Source: Nocardia sp. (lineage in GTDB: Bacteria > Actinomycetota > Actinomycetes > Mycobacteriales > Mycobacteriaceae). From it: 64,000 nt of DNA. The notes under the pieces were generated by a model that was not told the origin of the DNA, ran no database searches, and saw only the letters and a list, made by a program, of their open reading frames with translations. Both the position numbers and the translations under genes were made by a program. Positions 51,605 to 62,188 of this stretch are shown piece after piece. Positions within the stretch are counted from its first letter, which is position 1. Each line of letters starts with the position of its first letter. The stretch is from assembly GCF_025465275.1 (NCBI RefSeq), contig NZ_JAODNK010000181.1, positions 100,093 to 164,092 on the forward strand. Reading direction: 5' to 3'.

Positions 51605-51629
51605 GGGTGCTGGTCGTAATGTCTCGGCC

Positions 51630-52772
51630 ATGCCCGTCGACCGCTTGCTGCCCACGTCCGAAGCCCGCGACCTCATCGAGCTCACCCGGGATATCGCGGA
51701 CAAGGTCCTGGAACCGAATGCCGCCGCCTACGAGAAGCAGGAACGCTATCCGGACGAGGCCTTCCGCGCGCTCGGCCGGGCCGGGCTGCTGAGCCTGCCG
51801 TATCCGGAGGAGTTCGGCGGCGGCGGGCAGCCGTACGAGGTATATCTGCAGGTGCTCGAGGAGCTGGGTGCGCGCTGGGCCGCCGTGGCGGTCGCGGTGA
51901 GCGTGCACAGCCTGTCCTGCCATCCCCTGTTCGTCTACGGCACCCCCGAGCAGCAGGAGCGCTGGCTGCCGGAGATGCTGTCCGGCAATCTGATCGGCGC
52001 TTACAGCCTGTCCGAGGCGCATGCCGGATCCGATGCGGCCGCGCTGCGGTGCCGGGCCACCGAGACCGACTGCGGCTACCGCATCACCGGGACCAAAGCG
52101 TGGATCACCAACGGCGGCAAGGCCGATTACTACACGCTGTTCGCCCGCACGGGCGAGGGCTCCCGCGGCATCTCCTGCTTCCTGGTCCCCGCCGACACCG
52201 ACGGCCTGACCTTCGGCAAGCCCGAAGAGAAGATGGGCCTGCGCGCCGTCCCCACCACCAATGCGGCATACGACAATGCCTTCATCCCCGACAACCGGCT
52301 CATCGGCGCACCGGGCCAAGGGCTTTCGATCGCCTTCAGCGCCCTCGATTCCGGCCGCCTCGGCATTGCCGCCGTGGCCACCGGCATCGCCCAGCGCGCC
52401 CTGGACGACGCCGTCGCCTACGCCAAGGAGCGAGAAGCCTTCGGCCGCGCGATTATCGACCACCAGGGCCTCGGCTTCGTCCTCGCGGATATGGCCGCCG
52501 CCGTCGACTCCGCCCGCGCCACCTACCTCGACGCCGCCCGCCGCCGCGACGCCGGCCTCCCCTACTCCCGCCAGGCCAGCGTCGCCAAACTCATTGCCAC
52601 CGACGCCGCCATGAAGGTCACCACCGACGCCGTCCAGGTCCTCGGCGGCTACGGCTACACCCAGGACTTCCCGGTCGAGCGCTATATGCGCGAAGCCAAA
52701 ATCACCCAGATCTTCGAGGGCACCAACCAGATTCAGCGTCTCGTCATCGCGAGGAGCCTGGCAGACGGCTGA
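51630..52772 (+). CDS. Acyl-CoA dehydrogenase
   Basis: A 380-aa acyl-CoA dehydrogenase: N-terminal helical domain, middle (AYSLSEAHAGSDAAALRCRA), TKAWITNGGKADYY, and C-terminal YMREAKITQIFEGTNQIQRL with the family Glu region. It oxidises acyl-CoA thioesters in beta-oxidation or branched amino-acid catabolism. ATG 51630 starts the conserved N-terminus and stands just after the operator. Confidence 0.92.
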   Translation: MPVDRLLPTSEARDLIELTRDIADKVLEPNAAAYEKQERYPDEAFRALGRAGLLSLPYPEEFGGGGQPYEVYLQVLEELGARWAAVAVAVSVHSLSCHPLFVYGTPEQQERWLPEMLSGNLIGAYSLSEAHAGSDAAALRCRATETDCGYRITGTKAWITNGGKADYYTLFARTGEGSRGISCFLVPADTDGLTFGKPEEKMGLRAVPTTNAAYDNAFIPDNRLIGAPGQGLSIAFSALDSGRLGIAAVATGIAQRALDDAVAYAKEREAFGRAIIDHQGLGFVLADMAAAVDSARATYLDAARRRDAGLPYSRQASVAKLIATDAAMKVTTDAVQVLGGYGYTQDFPVERYMREAKITQIFEGTNQIQRLVIARSLADG

Positions 52773-52944
52773 TCCTCCGGCGGCGCAGCACCCGCGCACT
52801 GGGGTGATGCGTTACCGGCGTAGCAGGTGGAGTCGTTGCACCCCAACCGATTTCCATCCGCCAAGGTATATCGTCGCAGGTTCGGGCACTGGACACGGCC
52901 TCTGCAAGCCGCACATGGCCACCGGCGCCTGCGGGATCCAGGGG

Positions 52945-53480
52945 TCAGCGCGTTCCGCGGCCGGGGATGGGGCAGGCATCGGCCGCATCGGCGACGACCT
53001 GGGGTTCGGCGGCGGGTGCGGGCCGCTCGCCCTGCTCGAAGTCCGCTCCGGTGACGACCGCGACCGCGCTCAGGGCGTCTAGCTCGACCGGTTCGAAAAC
53101 CCTTCCGCGACTGAGGAAACGGAATCCCTCCGGCGATTCCAGGCTGAATCCGGAACCCCGGCCGGGGACCATATCGAGCACCAGTTGGGTGTGCTGCCAG
53201 GCCGCGAACTGCGGACCCGAAATCCAGACCGGCACCACATCATTCGGCTCAGGTGTGGAGTCCGCCCGCTCACCGGCTCGCAATCGCAGGTCGAGCAGTC
53301 CGAGCAGGACGTCGCGATCACCGATCACGAATTCGCCTGCGGGGTAACACATCGGGGCCGAGCCGTCACAGCATCCGCCCGACTGGTGCAGCATCAGCGG
53401 ACCGTGCGAATCGCGGAGGCGACGGAGTAGCTCCATCGCCGCCGCGGTGGCACGCACCCGCCGGGGAGCGGGCGCAGGCA

Positions 53481-53481
<1 letters not shown>
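52945..53481 (-). CDS. DUF779 protein
   Basis: A 178-aa DUF779 protein: ATAAAMELLRRLRDSHGPLM, LHQSGGCCDGSAPMCYP (Cys-rich metal-type site), VLLGLLDLRLRAGE and QHTQLVLDMVPGRGSGFSLE. DUF779 genes almost always accompany NAD-dependent aldehyde dehydrogenases; here the start shares a base with the stop of such a gene (TGATG). The C-terminus is longer than usual. Function unknown. Confidence 0.85.
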
Positions 53482-55004
<1,523 letters not shown>

Positions 55005-55071
55005 CGAAAGGCTCCTCGATCTGCTGACGGGTATGACAGTCAGGTGTGACCCAGGACACTACGAGTGGGCA

Positions 55072-55089
55072 TGTTGCAGCAACGTTGCA
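55072..55089. promoter_or_regulatory. Candidate binding site upstream of the aldehyde dehydrogenase
   Basis: TGTTGCAGCAACGTTGCA, made of overlapping dyads (TGTTGC-A-GCAAC and GCAACGTTGC), sits 68 bases upstream of the aldehyde dehydrogenase start. TGTTGC...GCAACA is like sites for AcoR-type regulators; the downstream gene product of 55099 is a good candidate to bind it. Confidence 0.4.
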
Positions 55090-55098
55090 TGAAGCTGG

Positions 55099-56403
55099 TC
55101 AGATGCCCAGCTTGCGATCGAGTAGCACCAACTGCGCCTCCACCTGGGCATATACCGAGGAATTACGATCCATCGAGCCGAGATACGCGGTCCACGCGGC
55201 AATATCGTCGCGCCCGTCCACACAGCTGGTCCAGCGCGCCAGCAGGCGTCGATCACCAGCCGCCAGCAGACTCGCGCGCAACCGCCCGTGCAATTCCGCG
55301 CGCAACTCGGCAATGCCCGGCGCGAGCGAACGCGGCAGCAGCGGCCCCGGATACGCGCGCATCGCAGCCGCCGCCTCACCGCGCGCCAGCGCCCGCCGCA
55401 CCTCGCCGAGGTCGGTATCCAGGTCCATCAGCAGCCGATACGGCCTGGACGCTAAACCGTTTGCGCCCAGTATCTTTCGCACCCGAGACATTTCCGCACG
55501 CACGGTCACCGGATCCAGCTCGGACTCATCGAGCAGCATGCTCAGATGGTCGGCGCTCAAGCCCTCCGGATGATCGGCCAGCAGCACCAGAATCTCGGCA
55601 TGCCGCTGCGACAGGCGAATTCGCTCACCAGCAACGGTGAGCGCGGGCCGGCCCGGGCCGAGCACCTGCAACCGCGCCGTCATGGGATCGGCGACCGTGG
55701 GCGAACCGAGCAGATGCAGTCGCAACTCCGATTCCGCCGCCACCACGGTCGCCCGAATCAGCGCCAGCACTTCCGGCGCCGCAACCCGGGGGCCGCCGGT
55801 GATATCGATCGCGCCGATGACCTTGCCGCTCAATGGATCATGCACCGGGGCAGCTGTACAGCTGAATTCGTGCGCGGCCCGGCTGAAATGCTCCGCCCCG
55901 AAAATCTGCACATGGTGATCGAGAGCCAGCGCGGTCCCCGGCGCATTGGTGCCCACCCGGTCCTCACTCCAGTCCGCGCCCTCGACAAAATTCATCCCAG
56001 CAACGCGATCCTTGACCTTCGAATCGCCCTCCACCCACAGCAGCCGGCCCCGCGCATCACTGATCGCGACCAGCAAGCCGGCATCTGCCGCATCCTCGAC
56101 CAGCAGTTTCCGCACCACCGGACGAATCAGCGCAGTGGGATGTGTTGCCCGATACCGCTGCAGATCCAGCCCGGCCATCCCGACCGCGCCACCGAATCCA
56201 TCCGGATCGACCCCGCTACTACGGCTCCGCCGCCACGAATCCAGCACCACCGACCGCACCGAATCCCCACTCGGCCGCACCGAAGGCAGCCTGGCCCCCT
56301 CGATAAAAGAGCTGTGCGCGAACGACATCCGCACCGCCAGCTGCGTGACGTCATCCTCCGGCCGAACGGCAACCCACGGGCTGCCCTGCGCAACAGTGCT
56401 CAA
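55099..56403 (-). CDS. GAF-domain HTH regulator, AcoR-like
   Basis: A 434-aa regulator. The GAF-like sensory part lies at about 60-220 (PVVRKLLVEDAADAGLLVAI, GTNAPGTALALDHHVQIFGA, TAAPVHDPLSGKVIGAIDIT) and a winged-HTH part near 250-330 (RLSQRHAEILVLLADHPEGL, SADHLSMLL). The AAA+ domain of sigma-54 activators is absent. In related actinomycetes such regulators stand next to aldehyde dehydrogenase genes and respond to alcohol or aldehyde substrates. Confidence 0.85.
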   Translation of the reverse strand: MSTVAQGSPWVAVRPEDDVTQLAVRMSFAHSSFIEGARLPSVRPSGDSVRSVVLDSWRRSRSSGVDPDGFGGAVGMAGLDLQRYRATHPTALIRPVVRKLLVEDAADAGLLVAISDARGRLLWVEGDSKVKDRVAGMNFVEGADWSEDRVGTNAPGTALALDHHVQIFGAEHFSRAAHEFSCTAAPVHDPLSGKVIGAIDITGGPRVAAPEVLALIRATVVAAESELRLHLLGSPTVADPMTARLQVLGPGRPALTVAGERIRLSQRHAEILVLLADHPEGLSADHLSMLLDESELDPVTVRAEMSRVRKILGANGLASRPYRLLMDLDTDLGEVRRALARGEAAAAMRAYPGPLLPRSLAPGIAELRAELHGRLRASLLAAGDRRLLARWTSCVDGRDDIAAWTAYLGSMDRNSSVYAQVEAQLVLLDRKLGI

Positions 56404-56472
56404 TAGTTGTCCTTCACGTTCCCCCCACTGTAACGCCGGTCACTCCCATAATGCGCCGCCGACCAGACTGGT

Positions 56473-57429
56473 TCAGATGCTCCGCAGGAACGCCAGCAGC
56501 GCGTCGTTCACCTCGTGTGGACGTTCCTGCTGGACCCAATGACCACATCCCGGGAGCAGAATCAGCTCGGTCAGGCCGGGCACCCGTTCGCGCATCGTGG
56601 TCGGATCACCGAATCGGACGGCGGAGTCCAGCGCTCCGGCGACGAACAGCGCCGGCTGCCGCAGCGCGGTGGTACCGAGCGTCGGCAACCGATGCCAATC
56701 CCGATCGGCATTGCGATACCGATTGAGCGCGCCGGTGAAGCCCGTTTGCCGGTACTGCGCGGAGTAATAGGACAGATCCGCTGCCGTGAGCCACGACAAC
56801 GGGCCCGGCGGCTCGGGAATCTCGTTCAGTAGCAAGGCATCTCGCGGCAGTCCGGCCACCAGCCGAATACCCAGCTCGCCCGCGTCGCCCGAGAGCCCGT
56901 ACATCATCAGCCGCAGCGTCCGTGTCACATCGTCCGCGAGCTCCGCCTCCGCCACCCCCGGCTCCTGGAAATACAGCATCCAGTTGAATCGATCGCCCGC
57001 CCATTCGCGCAGCTGCTCCACCGGCGGCCGCGCCGACCGCGCCGAATGTGGCACGCTCAGCACCGCCAGCCCCGGAAATCGTTGCGGATGAAGCTCACCC
57101 GCCGCCCACACGGTGCGTGCACCCCAATCGTGGCCGACCAGCACCGCAGTCTCGGCTCCCAGGGCGTCGAGCAACCCCACGACATCGGCGACGTGCTCGG
57201 CCATCCCGTACCCGGCCACCCCGGTGGGTGCGCTGGTCTGCCCGTGCCCCCGTAGATCCGGCGCCACCGCATGGAATCCAGCCCCCGCCAGAACCGGCAG
57301 TTGATGCCGCCACGAGTACCAGAGCTCGGGAAATCCGTGCAGCAACACCACAAGCGGCCCCGTCCCCGCCTCGGCCACATGCATGTCCAACCCGTTGACG
57401 CGGAGAGTCCTATGCCCGATCTCGCTCAT
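56473..57429 (-). CDS. Epoxide hydrolase-type alpha/beta-hydrolase
   Basis: A 318-aa alpha/beta-hydrolase: HGFPELWYSWRHQLPVLA (oxyanion HGFP), VGHDWGARTVW with nucleophile Asp, cap-domain Tyr in YYSAQYRQTGFTGALNRYRN, and late His (PGCGHWVQQERP). The Asp nucleophile and the cap Tyr pattern fit epoxide hydrolases or haloalkane dehalogenases. ATG 57429 gives the usual N-terminus MSEIGHRTLRVNGLDMHV. Confidence 0.88.
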   Translation of the reverse strand: MSEIGHRTLRVNGLDMHVAEAGTGPLVVLLHGFPELWYSWRHQLPVLAGAGFHAVAPDLRGHGQTSAPTGVAGYGMAEHVADVVGLLDALGAETAVLVGHDWGARTVWAAGELHPQRFPGLAVLSVPHSARSARPPVEQLREWAGDRFNWMLYFQEPGVAEAELADDVTRTLRLMMYGLSGDAGELGIRLVAGLPRDALLLNEIPEPPGPLSWLTAADLSYYSAQYRQTGFTGALNRYRNADRDWHRLPTLGTTALRQPALFVAGALDSAVRFGDPTTMRERVPGLTELILLPGCGHWVQQERPHEVNDALLAFLRSI

Positions 57430-57574
57430 TCGTCGAGTGAACTCCCCCGCCCCGTCGCACACATCCGCCTGCAGACGTCATTCCGGGTACGCCCCACGAC
57501 GTATCCGATAGCTCCTGATACCCCTCGGTAGCGGATCGGACCGGCGACGGTCGAGGTGACGATGCCGAACCAAC

Positions 57575-57615
57575 GCGAAAAGGCCCGAAACATGATGGTT
57601 CCGTGCCTTTTTCGC
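57575..57615 (-). terminator. Probable terminator after the VOC gene
   Basis: GCGAAAAGGC (57575-57584) pairs with GCCTTTTTCGC (57605-57615) with one bulge, and it has A/T-rich arms that read as a terminator of the minus-strand VOC gene at 57627. Confidence 0.5.
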
Positions 57616-57626
57616 AGTAGCAGGTC

Positions 57627-58001
57627 TCACGCAGTGATATCGAGGCGGCTGGCGATCTGATAGACGTTGCCGAACGGGTCCCGCACCATGGCTCGGCGGT
57701 CGCCATAGGGTGTGTCGAGCGGCGCCTCGACTGTGACGGCCCCTGCGGACAGTGTTCGCTGATATGTGGCGGCTACGTCATCGACATAGATGTAGAGGAA
57801 CGCTGGAAACACTTCGCGCTCGCCGGATGGCGAAACCATCAACAGCGAGTCACCGATTCGGACTTCGGTGGGTCGATTCGGCTCGACGTCGCCGACCGCT
57901 TCGAAGGCCGTCCGCAGGAACGCGACCGCGGCTGCTTGGTCAGTGACCACCATGCGGGGCGTCACCGAATGAAACCCTGGTGGAGGCGCGGCTGAAGCCA
58001 T
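57627..58001 (-). CDS. VOC-family protein (PhnB-like)
   Basis: A 124-aa VOC protein: FHSVTPRMVVTDQAAAVAFL, FPAFLYIYVDDVAATYQRTL, TPYGDRRAMVRDPFGNVYQI. The close repeat of beta-alpha-beta-beta-beta units and the DPFGN end fit PhnB/glyoxalase-like proteins. Likely a metal-dependent isomerase or resistance protein; unknown substrate. Confidence 0.85.
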   Translation of the reverse strand: MASAAPPPGFHSVTPRMVVTDQAAAVAFLRTAFEAVGDVEPNRPTEVRIGDSLLMVSPSGEREVFPAFLYIYVDDVAATYQRTLSAGAVTVEAPLDTPYGDRRAMVRDPFGNVYQIASRLDITA

Positions 58002-58055
58002 GGGTAAATTCTCGCACGGGACTGCCGCCCACCAGGCTCGGTCGGCTGAAGACCG

Positions 58056-58646
58056 TCAGGTCGCGAGCAACTCGCGGGCGATGGCGAGCGAGATTTTCTT
58101 CTGCTCGTCGAGGCTCGCTTCGAGGGTGTCGCCGAGCTGTTCGGCGGTGATCGGCCCGAAAATGATCGCGGCCACTGCCGTGCGGATTCGCATGCGTGTG
58201 TGCAGATCGCAGTCTTCGGGCGTCATCAAAGTGATGATCTCACCGATCAGTGCCTTGAATTCGGTGGCGTCGCGCACGTGCCGGTCCGCGGCGTCGGCCG
58301 CCAGTGCCCTGAGGACGGGTTGATTCTGCTGGATGAGCCGCACTACACGGTTGGCGTCGCCGAAGAACAGGTCGGAGACCCGATCGAGCATCTCGTGCTG
58401 GAAATCGGGCGAGAGGGTTTGGTCGCGACCCCACACGACCAGCGCGTCCAGTGCATCGCCGAGTTCGGCGATGAGGCTGACCAGGATCGTGTCCTTGGAC
58501 TTGAAGTGGTAGTAGAGCGCGGCCTTCGTGACATCGAGTTGCTCGGCGATCTCACGCAGCGATGTTCCGTCATAGCCACGCTCGGTGAACAACTCCAGGG
58601 CCACCTGAAGGATTCGCTCTCGCATGCTGCCTTCGCTGGGCGGCAT
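58056..58646 (-). CDS. TetR-family regulator of the divergent MFS exporter
   Basis: A 196-aa TetR protein with HTH at about 20-60 (LELFTERGYDGTSLREIAEQ, LDVTKAALYYHFKSKDTIL) and a larger helical ligand domain. It is divergent from a drug-type exporter. Start ATG 58646 follows AGGAGCGTGA; it is the codon preceding PPSEGSMRERIL. Confidence 0.88.
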   Translation of the reverse strand: MPPSEGSMRERILQVALELFTERGYDGTSLREIAEQLDVTKAALYYHFKSKDTILVSLIAELGDALDALVVWGRDQTLSPDFQHEMLDRVSDLFFGDANRVVRLIQQNQPVLRALAADAADRHVRDATEFKALIGEIITLMTPEDCDLHTRMRIRTAVAAIIFGPITAEQLGDTLEASLDEQKKISLAIARELLAT

Positions 58647-58676
58647 CCATTCACGCTCCTGTCCGTAATCGCTCGT

Positions 58677-58725
58677 TTGACAACGCAATTCAGGAGATTA
58701 CTATACGGCAGGTAAGCAGCTGACC
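58677..58725 (+). promoter_or_regulatory. Exporter promoter and operator candidate
   Basis: TTGACA (58677-58682) and TACTAT (58699-58704) with a 16-base spacer look like the promoter of the MFS gene. A near-perfect dyad GGTAAGCAGCTGACC (58711-58725) follows right after the expected start site and could be where the TetR protein binds. Confidence 0.45.
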
Positions 58726-58738
58726 GGTCGGCAAGTAA

Positions 58739-60322
58739 ATGAGTGGGAACATGGTAGAACAAGCGACGGCGGTCGAGGCCGAAGGATTCCAGCGGCGGAG
58801 CAGCCGCGAGATCATCACCGTAATGAGCGGCCTGATGATCACAATGCTCCTCGCAATGCTCGATAACACCATCGTCGGCCCGGCCTTGCCGACCATCGTC
58901 GGTGAGCTCGGTGGGTTGAAGCACCTGTCGTGGGTGCTGACCGCCTACACCCTGGCCACGGCGATCTCCACGCCACTGTGGGGCAAACTCGGCGATCTGT
59001 TCGGCCGCAAGTCGGCGTTCCTCGCCTCGATCGTGGTGTTCCTCGCCGGTTCGGCCCTCACCGGAATGTCGCAGAACATGATGGAGCTCATCCTGTTCCG
59101 CGGATTGCAGGGCCTCGGCGCCGGCGGTCTGATCGTCGGTGTCATGTCGATCCTCGGCGAGCTGATTCCGCCCGCGGAACGCGGAAAGTACCAGGGCCTG
59201 TTCATGGCGATCATGCCGTTGGCCATGCTCGGCGGCCCGCTCATCGGCGGATGGATCACCGACAACGCGTCGTGGCGCTGGGCGTTCTACGTGAACCTGC
59301 CCCTGGGAGCCATCGCGCTGACCACCGTCTGGTTCACCCTGCACGCGCCGCGACGCACCACCGGCAAGGTGACGATCGACTGGTGGGGCGCGGGAACACT
59401 CGCGGTGTGGGCGAGTGCGCTGGTACTGCTGGGCAGCTGGGGCGGCTCGCAATACGCTTGGGGCTCATGGCAAATCATCACGGTCATCGTGGTAGCGATC
59501 GTCGGATTCGTAGCGTTCGTCGCCATCGAACAACGGGTCGCCGAGCCGATCATGCCACTGCACGTCTTCGCGAATCGCAACTTCGCGCTGGCCGGAGCGC
59601 TCGCCTTCATCATCGGTCTCGCCATGATGGGTTCGGCGGCCTACCTGCCGCAATTCCAGCAGCTCGTCCAGGGCGCATCCGCCACCAACAGCGGATTGCT
59701 GTTGCTGCCCATGATGTTTCCGATGATGATAGCCAGCGTGGCGATCGGTCAGATCACCTCGAAGACCGGCAAGATCCGGATCTTCCCGATCATCGGCTCG
59801 GTAATACTCATCGGCGGCATGGTCCTGCTGGCTCAGGTGCACACGGACACCACCAAACTCACCCTGGGCCTGTTCATGGCTGTCCTCGGTTTGGGTGTCG
59901 GCTGCCTGATGCAGCCCTCGATGCTCATCGCACAGAACAGCGTCAGCCTGCGCGATATGGGCGCGGGCATGGGCGCGAGCACCTTCCTGCGGACCATGGG
60001 CATGTCGCTCGGGACAGCGGTGCTCGGCACCATCTACACCACTCGGCTCACACACGAACTGTCCGCCAAGGCCGGCGACGCCGGATCGAAATTGGTATCC
60101 GGCGGCGCGCAATTGCCGCCCTCCATGGTGCACACGCTGCCCCAGCCGTTGCAGGACGCATTGCACGCAGCGGTCACCCACGGCATCGTCGGGGTCTTCT
60201 GGGCGGGCGCCGCAGCCGGGGTCGTCGGCCTGGTCGTGTCGTTCTTCCTCGAGGACGTGAAGCTGGTCGGATTCGCGGATGCCCCGAAGGACGAGACCGC
60301 AGAAACGGTCGCCGCCGGCTAG
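58739..60322 (+). CDS. MFS multidrug exporter, DHA2 (EmrB/QacA) family
   Basis: A 527-aa exporter with 14 membrane helices. Motif C-like LDNTIVGPALPTIVGELGGL, motif A LGDLFGRKSAFLAS, then GLQGLGAGGLIVGVMSILGE are DHA2 signatures. It carries compounds out of the cell against the proton gradient. It is divergent from its TetR regulator, with a promoter/operator between them. Confidence 0.92.
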   Translation: MSGNMVEQATAVEAEGFQRRSSREIITVMSGLMITMLLAMLDNTIVGPALPTIVGELGGLKHLSWVLTAYTLATAISTPLWGKLGDLFGRKSAFLASIVVFLAGSALTGMSQNMMELILFRGLQGLGAGGLIVGVMSILGELIPPAERGKYQGLFMAIMPLAMLGGPLIGGWITDNASWRWAFYVNLPLGAIALTTVWFTLHAPRRTTGKVTIDWWGAGTLAVWASALVLLGSWGGSQYAWGSWQIITVIVVAIVGFVAFVAIEQRVAEPIMPLHVFANRNFALAGALAFIIGLAMMGSAAYLPQFQQLVQGASATNSGLLLLPMMFPMMIASVAIGQITSKTGKIRIFPIIGSVILIGGMVLLAQVHTDTTKLTLGLFMAVLGLGVGCLMQPSMLIAQNSVSLRDMGAGMGASTFLRTMGMSLGTAVLGTIYTTRLTHELSAKAGDAGSKLVSGGAQLPPSMVHTLPQPLQDALHAAVTHGIVGVFWAGAAAGVVGLVVSFFLEDVKLVGFADAPKDETAETVAAG

Positions 60323-60776
60323 CACCCGAACCAAAGCCAGCTCCATCGACGACGATGCTGCGCTTCGCAGACCCGCATCACCTCGTCGGCCACGGACCCT
60401 TTGTCGGTCATTGCGGTGGTCGAACGTGGGCAACGTTGGGGCGCGGGGATAATGATCTTGGTTCCTTCACCGTCTGCCGCAATGGGTGTGTCGCCCCCGA
60501 CGCCGACCAGTGGTTACGCGACATCCTCGACTACACCACCGGTGCGTCTGCCTCCGGCGCTCGCCACCACACGACGAAGGCGGTCACACCCAGCACCAGC
60601 ATCACCAAGGTAATGAGCGCACGGACCGGGCCCCTGAGACAACCGCGGTGTTCAGGTCATAGAGCTTACTGTGAACGTTGGTTGCCGCGCTTTCGAAGCC
60701 GTCGGCGTCCGTCGAGCCTTAATGGGTGATCGGCCGATAGATACGAGAAGGTCCACTTCCATCTAGGAGTCGAGCA
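60323..60776. other. Intergenic stretch, possible gene scrap
   Basis: About 450 bases. A minus-strand frame at about 60537-60640 would encode a short membrane helix (ALITLVMLVLGVTAFVVWWR) but has no convincing start or ribosome site. A plus-strand open stretch (60420-60540) has no match I recognise. The part before 60777 should hold the promoter of the SnoaL-like gene. Confidence 0.4.
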
Positions 60777-61121
60777 ATGTCAACTGATGAAACCCGCACC
60801 GTTCCCGACCACCACCTCGCTGCTTGGCGCAAGGGCGATATCGACGCCGTCATGGCTGACTGGGCTGAGGATGGAGTGCTCGTGAATGCTGCGGGAGACT
60901 TCGTCGGCAAGGACGCTATCCGGCCGTTCTACCACGACGTCTTCGGGAAATACTTTCCCGACGATGTCCGCGCCGCAGTCGATTTGAGCAATATCAAGGT
61001 CGAAGGCGATGTCGCGTTCTGCGAATGGACCGGCGGCATAGCCGAATACGCGGCCGACACCATCATCGTGCAGGGCGGCAAGAAGGTAGCCCACACGTTC
61101 TCCGCGAAATACCAGGCCTGA
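60777..61121 (+). CDS. SnoaL-like/NTF2-fold protein
   Basis: A 114-aa NTF2-fold protein: HHLAAWRKGDIDAVMADWAE, DGVLVNAAGDFVGKDAIRPF, then a curved-sheet end (AHTFSAKYQA). Such proteins act as isomerases, hydrolases or ligand binders. AGGAG lies nine bases before the ATG. No partner in the neighbourhood. Confidence 0.82.
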   Translation: MSTDETRTVPDHHLAAWRKGDIDAVMADWAEDGVLVNAAGDFVGKDAIRPFYHDVFGKYFPDDVRAAVDLSNIKVEGDVAFCEWTGGIAEYAADTIIVQGGKKVAHTFSAKYQA

Positions 61122-61153
61122 CATGGACTCCCACCTCGGGGCCTGGCAAACGG

Positions 61154-62095
61154 CTAATTCTCTGCTGGCGCAGGTTCGGCTGTCGCGAGTTGGGGACTGG
61201 GTCGGTCCTGGTTCAGGAGGACTGCTACGAAGCGATACAGGGCCAGTAGCGAGATGAATCCGAACATGAACAGGATGACGCTGCCGACGGACTTGTTCAC
61301 CGGGTTGAGGAACAGTGCGAATGCGTATGACCCGATGACCACGATGGGGGCGGCGTCGACCCAGCTGAGCGGGCGGGTCGCCGAGCGGCGGAGCGCATCC
61401 TTGCCGAAAGCGGGGATGAGCACGAACGAGACGACGAGGGTGGTGACGAAACCCCAGACGGTCCATCCGATCGGCAGCTGGGGGTCGCCGAAGAACGAGT
61501 CGTCAGCCGGCAGGGCCTTGGACTTGCCGACCCATTCGTAGACACCGAACTTCGTGCAGAAACCATTGGTGAGAAAGGCCATCCAGGCGTGCAGCATTCC
61601 GTAGAGCACGCAGCGCCACACGACCTGGAACGGCCGCAGCGAGCGTGGGTTCACCACGATTTTCCCGTCGAGCACGACGTTGATGATCACGTAGACCGGC
61701 CACAGCAATGCGGTCATCGCCACTGGAACCATGAGGGGAACACTCCCGATATGGGGACCCATCATCGCCAGATCGCCATAGCGCAGATCGCCCCAGACGA
61801 ATCCGCTGAACGAGATATTGGCCTGCTCGAAGGACCACTCGATGACGGCCCCGACCACGAAGTAGGCAGCGGCGAGTTTCACGCCCAGGTGTTTGAGCAT
61901 GTGGCCGAATACGGCCACCACCAGCGCCAGTGACGTGATCGTCTGCGGGATCACCGGCAGGCCCTTGCCGCCCGTCTGTATCCCCGACCAGACCGTCATC
62001 ACGACCCACACCACGCAGGCGACGCCGAGGGCCACATCCACCGGATTCACCCGCCGCGCTTCACTACTCGTGCGGTTGTTGGTACTCGTGCTCAT
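61154..62095 (-). CDS. Multi-pass membrane protein, CruF/DUF422-like
   Basis: A 313-aa protein with seven or eight membrane helices. The tracts MMGPHIGSVPLMVPVAMTAL (GP..xGVPxxVPxxW pattern) and FFGDPQLPIGWTVWGF (YFGIPxxNFLGW pattern) recall the CruF/DUF422 carotenoid hydratase-type family. Other membrane enzymes of this size such as AveC-like proteins are possible. It is divergent from a TetR regulator with a clear operator between. Product unknown. Confidence 0.6.
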   Translation of the reverse strand: MSTSTNNRTSSEARRVNPVDVALGVACVVWVVMTVWSGIQTGGKGLPVIPQTITSLALVVAVFGHMLKHLGVKLAAAYFVVGAVIEWSFEQANISFSGFVWGDLRYGDLAMMGPHIGSVPLMVPVAMTALLWPVYVIINVVLDGKIVVNPRSLRPFQVVWRCVLYGMLHAWMAFLTNGFCTKFGVYEWVGKSKALPADDSFFGDPQLPIGWTVWGFVTTLVVSFVLIPAFGKDALRRSATRPLSWVDAAPIVVIGSYAFALFLNPVNKSVGSVILFMFGFISLLALYRFVAVLLNQDRPSPQLATAEPAPAEN

Positions 62096-62130
62096 TCGTC
62101 ACGGTCCTTCCAGTCATGCATTCAGATAAG

Positions 62131-62164
62131 GACTAGAAAAATATTCTAGAACTTTTTTCTAGTC
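62131..62164. promoter_or_regulatory. TetR operator in the CruF-like/TetR divergent region
   Basis: A perfect 10-bp dyad GACTAGAAAA (62131-62140) and TTTTCTAGTC (62155-62164) with a 14-base spacer holding TTCTAGAA. It is AT-rich in a GC-rich genome and covers the area between the two divergent starts. Confidence 0.75.
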
Positions 62165-62188
62165 AAGAGCCGGGTTCGGTATCGTTCG

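Noticed and set aside
52800..52944. Likeness between the ends of the AraC gene (47199) and a minus-strand tract near 52815 (LLRR and stop)
   Set aside because: Only about 20 bases match; not enough to claim a duplicated tail.
60537..60640. Short minus-strand frame with a membrane helix
   Set aside because: No ribosome site or good start; in-frame stop shortly upstream. Noted only as a possible scrap.
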